Shown one piece after another: positions 15,079 to 20,648 of a stretch of 22,322 bases of DNA. The DNA comes from Fusobacterium sp. Lineage in GTDB: Bacteria > Fusobacteriota > Fusobacteriia > Fusobacteriales > Fusobacteriaceae. The position numbers were made by a program, and so were the translations under genes. The notes under the pieces were generated by a model that ran no database searches, was not told the origin of the DNA, and worked only from the letters and a program-made list of their open reading frames with translations. How positions within the stretch are numbered: position 1 is the first letter of the stretch; every line of letters starts with the position of its first letter. The stretch lies in contig JAGYHM010000008.1 in assembly GCA_018457305.1 (NCBI GenBank), positions 1-22,322 on the forward strand, read 5' to 3'.

Positions 15079-15141
15079 GGCTCGCTACGAGCTTAGGCTC
15101 TGCTCGCACTTATAGTCGGAGCTAACGCCCCGCCACCCTTT
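15079..15141. repeat. GC-rich intergenic repeat, type 1, copy C
   Basis: This copy aligns with copy A at 7066-7127 over its full length with roughly ten differences. The first hairpin, GCTCG-CTA-CGAGC, is intact, but the second has lost pairing (GTCGGAGC against GCCCCGCC). It lies inside the transcribed leader of the ATPase gene, between the riboswitch terminator and the start codon. Confidence 0.8.
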
Positions 15142-15212
15142 TTTAGTAAAAAGCTTCTTCTTATATCTAGTAGAAACTTAATTTTAGCAAACTCTGGTTT
15201 CCACTTTTCATT

Positions 15213-15257
15213 AAAAAAAGACTTTTTAATATGCCAAAAAAACATATCAAAAGTCTT
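15213..15257 (-). terminator. Riboswitch-controlled terminator
   Basis: AAGACTTTT (15257-15249) plus GATATG pairs with the CATATTAAAAAGTCTT arm (15233-15218), followed by a T run. The 5' arm is the same sequence that forms the 3' strand of the riboswitch closing stem. Ligand-stabilised aptamer should therefore block termination, making this an ON switch. Confidence 0.85.
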
Positions 15258-15333
15258 GTTACCAAAGATTGGTGGCAGTACCAGAAAATAATTTCGTGAT
15301 GTTGATACTACAACTTTTAACTACTCCCTTTTA
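15249..15333 (-). promoter_or_regulatory. yybP-ykoY manganese riboswitch aptamer
   Basis: Read on the minus strand, the conserved blocks of this class appear in order: AAAAGGGAGTAG (5'), ATCAACATCACGA, CTGGTACTGCC, and GGTAACAAGACTTTT (3'). The first and last pair as the closing stem. The class binds Mn2+ (established for Lactococcus, E. coli and Bacillus members) and often controls P-type ATPases and other Mn2+ exporters, as here. Identification is from remembered consensus, not a covariance search. Confidence 0.85.
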
Positions 15334-15342
15334 TATAAAGCA

Positions 15343-15371
15343 AGTATATCATAAAGAAGACTAAAATACAA
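15343..15371 (-). promoter_or_regulatory. Promoter of riboswitch-ATPase transcript
   Basis: TTGTAT (15371-15366), a 17-base spacer and TATACT (15348-15343). Initiation near 15336 would place the aptamer at the very 5' end of the RNA. Confidence 0.55.
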
Positions 15372-15417
15372 TACTTAAATATTGATTTTTTACTCCATTT
15401 ATGGTAATATTATTTAG

Positions 15418-15447
15418 TTGACAATTAAAGTCAAAAAAAATTAAAAT
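15418..15447 (+). promoter_or_regulatory. Promoter of crt-hbd operon with overlapping inverted repeat
   Basis: TTGACA (15418-15423), an 18-base spacer and TAAAAT (15442-15447). The -35 is the left half of TTGAC-N7-GTCAA (15418-15434), an inverted repeat that could be a repressor site. Confidence 0.6.
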
Positions 15448-15480
15448 AAATTTTTTAATCTTTAAAGAAGGGAGTAATCA

Positions 15481-16257
15481 ATGGAGTTTATATCTTATAA
15501 ACAAGAAGGATATATTGGAACTATTACAATAAATCGTCCTGATGCTTTAAATGCTTTAAATTCTCAAGTATTAGATGAATTAAGAGAAACTTTTAACAAT
15601 ATAGACACAGATAAAACTAGAGTTATTCTGATTGCTGGCTCTGGCGAAAAAGCATTTGTTGCGGGAGCTGATGTTGCTGAAATGATAGACTTAAATTCAA
15701 TTGAAGGAGAAAAATTCAGCAAAAAAGGTAACGATTTATTTAGAAAAATTGAAATGTTTCCTATTCCTACAATAGCCGTTATAAATGGCTTTGCTTTAGG
15801 AGGAGGCTGTGAACTTGCATTGAGTTGTGATATTAGACTTTGTTCTGAAACTGCAATTTTTGGCCAACCAGAAGTAGGATTAGGAATTACACCAGGTTTT
15901 GGTGGAACTCAAAGATTATCAAGAGTTGTTGGCTTGGGAAAAGCAAAAGAAATGATTTTTACAGGAAATTTTGTGAAAGCTAAAGAGGCCTATGAAATGG
16001 GACTAGTAAATCATATTTATTCTAAAGAAACTCTTATGGAAGAAGCACTAAAAATGGCTAATAAAATTGCTAAAAATGCTCCTATTGCTATTAGTAAATC
16101 AAAAAGAATAATTAATGATGGACTTGATACCAACATGGATAGAGCGATTATTCTTGAAGAAAAGGCATTTGGTTCATGCTTTGAAACAGAAGATAGAAAA
16201 GAAGGAATGAAAGGATTTTTAGAAAAGAGAAAAGATGTAGAATTTAAAAATAAATAA
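15481..16257 (+). CDS. crt: Enoyl-CoA hydratase (crotonase)
   Basis: Hydrates crotonyl-CoA to 3-hydroxybutyryl-CoA or the reverse, in the cytoplasm. The 258-residue length is typical. The oxyanion-hole segments are SGEKAFVAGADVAEM (about 58-72) and VINGFALGGGCELALSCDIR (about 100-119). The two catalytic glutamates lie in GGGCE and in QPEVGLGITPGFGGTQRL (about 130-147). It is immediately followed by the 3-hydroxybutyryl-CoA dehydrogenase gene, so the pair supplies two central steps of butyrate metabolism, a hallmark of Fusobacterium. Thiolase and butyryl-CoA dehydrogenase genes are not in this window. A GGGAG site precedes the ATG. Confidence 0.92.
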   Translation: MEFISYKQEGYIGTITINRPDALNALNSQVLDELRETFNNIDTDKTRVILIAGSGEKAFVAGADVAEMIDLNSIEGEKFSKKGNDLFRKIEMFPIPTIAVINGFALGGGCELALSCDIRLCSETAIFGQPEVGLGITPGFGGTQRLSRVVGLGKAKEMIFTGNFVKAKEAYEMGLVNHIYSKETLMEEALKMANKIAKNAPIAISKSKRIINDGLDTNMDRAIILEEKAFGSCFETEDRKEGMKGFLEKRKDVEFKNK

Positions 16258-16281
16258 AAATTTTTAGGAGGTAATATTAAG

Positions 16282-17121
16282 ATGAAAATTGGAGTTATTG
16301 GTGCTGGAACTATGGGATCAGGTATTGCTCAAACTTTTGCACAATGTGAAGGTTACACAGTAGTTTTATGCGATATCAATGAAGAATTTGCTGCAAATGG
16401 AAAAAATAAAATTGCTAAAGGATTTGAAAAAAGGATTGCTAAAGGAAAAATGGAACAAGATGCTGCTGATAAAATATTAGCAAAAATTTCAACTGGAACT
16501 AAAGAACTTTGTGCCGACTGTGATTTAGTTATTGAAGCAGCTATTGAAAATATGGAAATCAAAAAACAAACTTTTAAAGAGTTAGATGAAATTTGTAAAG
16601 AAGATACTATATTTGCAACTAACACTTCTTCTTTATCTATTACTGAAATTGGTTCTGGTTTAAAAAGACCTATGATTGGAATGCATTTCTTTAATCCAGT
16701 TCCTGTTATGAAACTTGTTGAAGTTATTGCAGGTTTAGATACTCCTGTTGAGATTGTAGAAAAAATTAAGAAAATTTCTGAAGATATAGGTAAAGTACCT
16801 GTTCAAGTTGATGAAGCTGCTGGCTTTGTTGTAAATAGAATTTTAATCCCAATGATAAACGAAGCAATTGGAGTTTATGCTGATGGTGTAGCAACTGTTA
16901 AAGATATAGATGATGCTATGAAACTTGGAGCAAATCATCCAATAGGACCTTTGGCTTTAGGAGATTTAGTTGGGCTTGATGTATGTCTTGCTATAATGGA
17001 AGTATTATTTAGTGAAACTGGTGACCCTAAATATAGACCTCATCAATTATTAAGAAAAATGGTAAGAGGTAAAAAATTAGGACAAAAAACTGGAATAGGT
17101 TTTTATAATTATACAAAATAA
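16282..17121 (+). CDS. hbd: 3-hydroxybutyryl-CoA dehydrogenase
   Basis: Interconverts acetoacetyl-CoA and 3-hydroxybutyryl-CoA with NAD(P)H. The 279 residues (family about 282) contain the Rossmann loop GAGTMGSGIAQTFA (7-20), the catalytic core ATNTSSLSITEIG and GMHFFNPVPVMKLVEVI with the catalytic His, and the C-terminal domain ending RGKKLGQKTGIGFYNYTK. The gap after crt is 24 bases with a GGAGGT site, so both are in one operon. The last 18 codons and the following spacer are repeated 498 bases downstream as part of a tandem duplication with the lipoprotein gene. Confidence 0.95.
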   Translation: MKIGVIGAGTMGSGIAQTFAQCEGYTVVLCDINEEFAANGKNKIAKGFEKRIAKGKMEQDAADKILAKISTGTKELCADCDLVIEAAIENMEIKKQTFKELDEICKEDTIFATNTSSLSITEIGSGLKRPMIGMHFFNPVPVMKLVEVIAGLDTPVEIVEKIKKISEDIGKVPVQVDEAAGFVVNRILIPMINEAIGVYADGVATVKDIDDAMKLGANHPIGPLALGDLVGLDVCLAIMEVLFSETGDPKYRPHQLLRKMVRGKKLGQKTGIGFYNYTK

Positions 17122-17134
17122 CAAATAAAGGAGA

Positions 17135-17563
17135 ATGATGAAAATGAAAAAGAAATTATTTTTTGTAGTTTTAATGTTAGGACTAATTGCTTGTGGAAAA
17201 ACTGAAGAAAAAGTAAATATGGAAAAAGATGCTACTGAGGTAGTAAAAGAAAGTACTGAAACTGTGAATAAAACTGTTGAAGCTGAAAAAGAATTTGTTA
17301 TTTTATCATATGTAAATGACGAAAATGAAAAAAGTATAGTTGCTTCTATCAATTCAAATGATGATTTTGAAACTGCAGTATTAACTTACAGATTAAATGA
17401 TCATAGTGATAAAACTATTGTTGATATGAAAAGAGAAGTTTCTGCTTCTGGAGTAATTATGAAAGCAGTAAATCCTGAAAATAAAGTTGAATATCTAGCT
17501 AAAGGAGAACTTGCAACTTTTATTATTGATGGTGTTGAATACAAAACTCATCTAGTTAAATAA
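17135..17563 (+). CDS. Small lipoprotein, tandem copy 1
   Basis: A 142-residue protein with a type II signal peptide, KKKLFFVVLMLGLIAC, then a Glu/Lys/Val-rich linker (about 23-52). A compact C-terminal domain follows (about 53-142) with NSNDDFETAVLTYRLND, TIVDMKREVSASGVIMKAV and the ending DGVEYKTHLVK. I do not recognise the domain. Its pattern of short beta strands suits a small periplasmic or surface beta-domain, possibly of the MliC lysozyme-inhibitor type, but I cannot support that name. ATG codons at 17135, 17138 and 17144 share one GGAG site; 17138 or 17144 gives better spacing. The gene follows hbd by 13 bases. Confidence 0.85.
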   Translation: MMKMKKKLFFVVLMLGLIACGKTEEKVNMEKDATEVVKESTETVNKTVEAEKEFVILSYVNDENEKSIVASINSNDDFETAVLTYRLNDHSDKTIVDMKREVSASGVIMKAVNPENKVEYLAKGELATFIIDGVEYKTHLVK

Positions 17564-17619
17564 GAGGTAAAAAATTAGGACAAAAAACTGGAATAGATTT
17601 TTATAATTATACAAAATAA
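17563..17619 (+). pseudogene. Duplicated 3' fragment of hbd
   Basis: These 18 codons plus stop read RGKKLGQKTGIDFYNYTK, identical to the hbd C-terminus except Gly to Asp. There is no start or upstream domain. It was carried along when the lipoprotein gene duplicated. Confidence 0.9.
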
Positions 17620-17632
17620 TAAACAAAGGAGA

Positions 17633-18055
17633 ATGATGAAAATGAAAAAGAAATTATTTTTTGTAGCTTTAATGTTAGGATTAGTTGCTTGTGGAAAAAT
17701 TGATGAGAAATCAAATACTCAAAAAGTAACTAGTCAAATAGTAAAAGAAAGTACGGAACCTGTAAAAAAAATTGAGGAAAAAGAATTCATAATATTGTCA
17801 TATGTAAATGATAAAGATGAAAAAAATATAGTTGTTTCTATGAATTCAAATGATGATTTTGAAACTGCAGTACTAACTTATAGATTAAATAATAGCAGTG
17901 ACAAAACTATTGTTGATATGAAAAGAGAAGTTTCTGCTTCTGGAGTAATTATGAAAGCGGTAAATCCAGAAAATAAAGTTGAATGTTTATCTAAAGGGGA
18001 AGAAGCAATATTTATTATTGATGGAGTTAAATATAAAACTCATTTAGTTAAATAA
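17633..18055 (+). CDS. Small lipoprotein, tandem copy 2
   Basis: A 140-residue paralogue of the preceding gene. The signal peptide and lipobox (LFFVALMLGLVAC) and the C-terminal half (NSNDDFETAVLTYRLN, VDMKREVSASGVIMKAVNP) are nearly identical. The linker at about residues 23-50 is clearly different (NTQKVTSQIVKESTEPVKK against NMEKDATEVVKESTETVNK). The same cluster of ATG codons and GGAG site is duplicated. It ends the crt-hbd operon, 18 bases before a strong terminator hairpin. The function is unknown. Confidence 0.85.
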   Translation: MMKMKKKLFFVALMLGLVACGKIDEKSNTQKVTSQIVKESTEPVKKIEEKEFIILSYVNDKDEKNIVVSMNSNDDFETAVLTYRLNNSSDKTIVDMKREVSASGVIMKAVNPENKVECLSKGEEAIFIIDGVKYKTHLVK

Positions 18056-18073
18056 AAATTAAAAAATATTTTT

Positions 18074-18103
18074 ACCTCACTTTATAAAAGTGAGGTTTTT
18101 TTA
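18074..18103 (+). terminator. Terminator of crt-hbd-lipoprotein operon
   Basis: A perfect 10-bp stem ACCTCACTTT/AAAGTGAGGT with a 3-base loop, followed by seven T. Confidence 0.95.
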
Positions 18104-18132
18104 TTGTAAATTTTTTAAATTTATGCTAATAT
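18104..18132 (+). promoter_or_regulatory. Promoter of ridA
   Basis: TTGTAA (18104-18109), a 17-base spacer and TAATAT (18127-18132) preceded by an extended-type TGC. The AAAGGAG ribosome site follows before the ATG at 18169. Confidence 0.55.
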
Positions 18133-18168
18133 ATCAAACAATATAAATTTTTTAAAGGAGTTAATAAA

Positions 18169-18546
18169 ATGAAAAAAATTATTAATACAAGTAATGCACC
18201 TGTGGCAGTAGGACCGTATTCTCAAGCAATTGAAGTTAATGGAACTTTATATGTTTCAGGACAAATTCCTTTTGTTCCTTCAACTATGACTTTAGTTTCA
18301 GAAGATATTGAAGAACAAACAAAACAATCTTTAGAAAATGTTGGAGCTATTTTAAAAGAAGCAGGATATGAATTTAAAGACGTAGTTAAAGCCGCAGTTT
18401 TCATAAAAGATATGAATGACTTTGCAAAAATCAATGCTGTTTATGAAAAATATTTAGGTGAGATTAAACCTGCAAGAGCTTGTGTAGAAGTTGCTAGACT
18501 CCCTAAAGATGTAAAAGTAGAAATTGAAGTTATTGCTATTAAATAA
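18169..18546 (+). CDS. ridA: RidA family reactive intermediate deaminase
   Basis: Hydrolyses reactive enamine/imine intermediates released by PLP-dependent dehydratases, releasing ammonia. The 125 residues match the YjgF/RidA family throughout: NAPVAVGPYSQAIEVNGTLY (9-28), VSGQIPF, and KPARACVEVARLPKDVKVEIE near the C-terminus. That last block contains the conserved substrate-carboxylate-binding Arg and the Glu. It is a cytoplasmic trimer in known members. It lies 52 bases upstream of an amino-acid symporter gene on the same strand with no terminator between, which fits amino-acid catabolism, the main energy source of Fusobacterium. Confidence 0.95.
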   Translation: MKKIINTSNAPVAVGPYSQAIEVNGTLYVSGQIPFVPSTMTLVSEDIEEQTKQSLENVGAILKEAGYEFKDVVKAAVFIKDMNDFAKINAVYEKYLGEIKPARACVEVARLPKDVKVEIEVIAIK

Positions 18547-18598
18547 AATAGCATAAAACGAATACAAAATAATTATTACAAAATAGAAGGAGGATTTT

Positions 18599-19924
18599 AT
18601 GTCACAAGATTTAAAAAAGCGTGATACTTTTAAGACAAAATTTGGATTTATTTTAGCTTGTATCGGTTCAGCAGTAGGTATGGGAAATATCTGGTTATTT
18701 CCATATAGAGTTGGTGAACTTGGTGGAGCGGCCTTTTTAATTCCATATTTTATCTTCGTACTATTACTTGGTTTTACTGGAGTTGTTGAAGAAATGGCTC
18801 TAGGAAGAGTTATGAAAACTGGACCACTTGGTGCTTTCAAAAAAGCTATGGAAAGAAGAGGAAAAAGTTATGGTGAGGCAATAGGACTTATACCTGTTAT
18901 AGGTTCTCTTGGAATAGCAGTAGGATATTCGGTAGTGGTTGGCTGGATTTTAAAATTTACTGTTCAATCTTTTACAGGAGCTGTGACATCATCAGAAAAT
19001 AGTGGAGCTTTTTTTGGAGAAATAGCTGGAAAGTTTGGTAGTTTAAATTGGCATATAATTTCTCTTATTTTAATTATTTTAATTATGAGTTTTGGTATTG
19101 CAAATGGAATTGAAAAAATAAACAAAGTCATGATGCCGTTATTTTTCTTGATGTTTATTTTCTTAGCACTAAGAGTTTTATTTCTTCCGGGGGCTATGGA
19201 AGGATATAAATTTTTATTAAAACCTGACTGGGCAAAATTATTTTTACCTAAAACTTGGATGTTTGCCCTAGGACAGGCATTTTTCTCACTATCACTTGCA
19301 GGTTCAGGAACAGTTGTCTATGGTAGTTATCTAAAAAAAGATGAAGATATAGTAGCTTCTGCCTTGTATGTTTCTATTTTTGATACTCTTGCAGCAATGC
19401 TTGCTGCCTTTGTAATTATTCCAGCTGTATTTTCTTTTGGAATAAAACCAACTGCAGGTCCACCACTAATGTTTATAGTTATGCCTGAAATTTTTAAACA
19501 AATTCCTTTGGGAATAGTATTTTCTTCTATTTTCTTCTTGGCAGTTTTATTTGCAGGAATTACTTCTCTTGTAAATCTTTATGAAACTTCTATAGAAGCC
19601 TTACAAGAAAAATTTAATTTTTCAAGATTTTCTTCTGTTGTTATCATTATGATAATTGGAATAAGTGTAGGAATATTCTTAGAAGATGGAAATATTTTAG
19701 GAAAATGGATGGATTTTATAAGTATTTACATTATCCCTATCGGAGCATTCTTAGCAGGATTTATGTTCTTCTGGGTATGTGGAGATGACTTTGCTTATGA
19801 AGCTATTATGATGGGAAGAGAAAACAAACCTATAAAGTGGATTATTCCCGTTGGAAAATATATTTTCTGTGGCTTAACTTTATTTGTTATAATTGCAGGA
19901 ATTATTTTTAAAGGAATAGGATAA
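18599..19924 (+). CDS. Sodium-dependent amino-acid symporter (NSS/SNF family)
   Basis: A 441-residue membrane protein with 11-12 hydrophobic segments and the NSS fold signature in TM1: IGSAVGMGNIWLFPYRVGEL (about 21-40), then GGAAFLIPYF. The unwound TM1 and the TM6 region (ALGQAFFSLSLAGSGTVVYG) hold the usual Na+ and substrate sites. The Arg of the usual NIWRFPY is Leu here, with an Arg three residues later. The length is close to Tyt1, the known 11-TM tyrosine transporter of F. nucleatum, but the substrate cannot be read from the sequence. A strong AAGGAGG site precedes the ATG. It is probably co-transcribed with ridA and ends at the terminator at 20014. Confidence 0.93.
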   Translation: MSQDLKKRDTFKTKFGFILACIGSAVGMGNIWLFPYRVGELGGAAFLIPYFIFVLLLGFTGVVEEMALGRVMKTGPLGAFKKAMERRGKSYGEAIGLIPVIGSLGIAVGYSVVVGWILKFTVQSFTGAVTSSENSGAFFGEIAGKFGSLNWHIISLILIILIMSFGIANGIEKINKVMMPLFFLMFIFLALRVLFLPGAMEGYKFLLKPDWAKLFLPKTWMFALGQAFFSLSLAGSGTVVYGSYLKKDEDIVASALYVSIFDTLAAMLAAFVIIPAVFSFGIKPTAGPPLMFIVMPEIFKQIPLGIVFSSIFFLAVLFAGITSLVNLYETSIEALQEKFNFSRFSSVVIIMIIGISVGIFLEDGNILGKWMDFISIYIIPIGAFLAGFMFFWVCGDDFAYEAIMMGRENKPIKWIIPVGKYIFCGLTLFVIIAGIIFKGIG

Positions 19925-20013
19925 AATAAAATTTAATAACTGCATTTCACTGAGGCCTCACCACCAATCTCTAAAAAAAGTTTAAATTATAATTTCTTTA
20001 AATAAAATAAATT

Positions 20014-20044
20014 GAGCTTACCCATTAAGGGCAAGCTCTTTTTT
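20014..20044 (+). terminator. Terminator after the NSS symporter
   Basis: GAGCTTACCC pairs with GGGCAAGCTC (one A-C mismatch) around ATTAA, followed by six T. It sits against the 3' end of the convergent flavodoxin-like gene. Confidence 0.85.
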
Positions 20045-20045
20045 A

Positions 20046-20555
20046 TTATTTATTTAATAATTTTGAAAAATATTCTTCTGCTTCTTTAAAATCATTTTCA
20101 TCTGGATGTGGCTCTGCCAGTCTCCATCTTTCTAATCTTTCAGGAGTTGGCCCGTGTGGATGATCTGCTGGAAGTTGCATAATTCTATCTTTTAACTCTT
20201 TTGAAATTCTTCCCCAAATTAAAAGTCCACCCTTGTAAGAATTTTCTTTTTCACAAAGTTCTTTTACAGTTTTAAAAACATCTTTCCCATGATCTGAATC
20301 TGGTCTTGCTCCTAAAGTTCCTAAAAAAGATAAATTTTTATTTTTTAATGTTGACACAAAGTCCAATGAATTTTTATCCATTGTTCCTTTATCACACCAA
20401 AATCCAATAACAATATTTTCATATAAATCTATATTTGTATCTTTAACCTCTTGAACAGAAATTATTTTTTTCTTCCCCGTTAATGCTCCATATATTCTTT
20501 CACATACAGATTTTGTATTTCCACTTAAACTTGAATAAACTACTAAAGTTGACAT
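20046..20555 (-). CDS. Flavodoxin-like protein
   Basis: A 169-residue protein with an N-terminal flavodoxin fold. The FMN phosphate loop is VVYSSLSGNTKSV (5-17), NIVIGFWCDKGTMDKNS follows at about 47-63, and a third strand-loop is FLGTLGARPDSDHG (about 77-90). The C-terminal 45 residues are Pro/His/Glu-rich (LPADHPHGPTPERLERWRLA) and not typical of electron-carrier flavodoxins, suggesting a dedicated partner. Flavodoxin-family proteins in Fusobacterium include a haem-degradation factor, and a TonB receptor is the upstream neighbour, but a separate promoter and an intervening terminator make a shared operon unlikely. Confidence 0.88.
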   Translation of the reverse strand: MSTLVVYSSLSGNTKSVCERIYGALTGKKKIISVQEVKDTNIDLYENIVIGFWCDKGTMDKNSLDFVSTLKNKNLSFLGTLGARPDSDHGKDVFKTVKELCEKENSYKGGLLIWGRISKELKDRIMQLPADHPHGPTPERLERWRLAEPHPDENDFKEAEEYFSKLLNK

Positions 20556-20587
20556 AAAATTTTCCTCCTTTTATTTTTTATATAAAA

Positions 20588-20616
20588 ATTATACTCCCTT
20601 TAATAAATAAATTCAA
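20588..20616 (-). promoter_or_regulatory. Promoter of the flavodoxin-like gene
   Basis: TTGAAT (20616-20611), a 17-base spacer and perfect TATAAT (20593-20588), about 30 bases before the start codon, followed by an AGGAGG site. Confidence 0.7.
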
Positions 20617-20642
20617 ATAAAGAAAGAGCTTTTCAGCTCTTT
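20617..20642 (-). terminator. Terminator of the TonB-dependent receptor gene
   Basis: A perfect 8-bp stem AAAGAGCT/AGCTCTTT with a 4-base loop, followed on the minus strand by a broken T tract (TCTTTATTT). It begins 7 bases past the receptor stop codon. Confidence 0.7.
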
Positions 20643-20648
20643 TCTTAA

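Larger units (their letters stand above)
17063..18055 (+). repeat. Tandem duplication, 498-base unit (hbd 3' end plus lipoprotein)
   Basis: Unit 1 starts at 17063 and unit 2 at 17561, both with TAAGAGGTAAAAAATTAGGA. The two units match through the end of hbd, the spacer, the ribosome site and the lipoprotein signal sequence. They diverge in the middle of the lipoprotein and match again at its C-terminal half. Unit 2 is 6 bases shorter by the stop codon. Confidence 0.92.

Noticed and set aside
15240..15335. T-box leader upstream of the ATPase
   Set aside because: There is no T-box consensus and the gene is not amino-acid related; the blocks match the yybP-ykoY class in order.
19961..19970. 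CCACCAATCT shared with the riboswitch (15268-15277, minus strand)
   Set aside because: Only ten bases match and no other aptamer block is nearby, so a second or decayed riboswitch is not supported.
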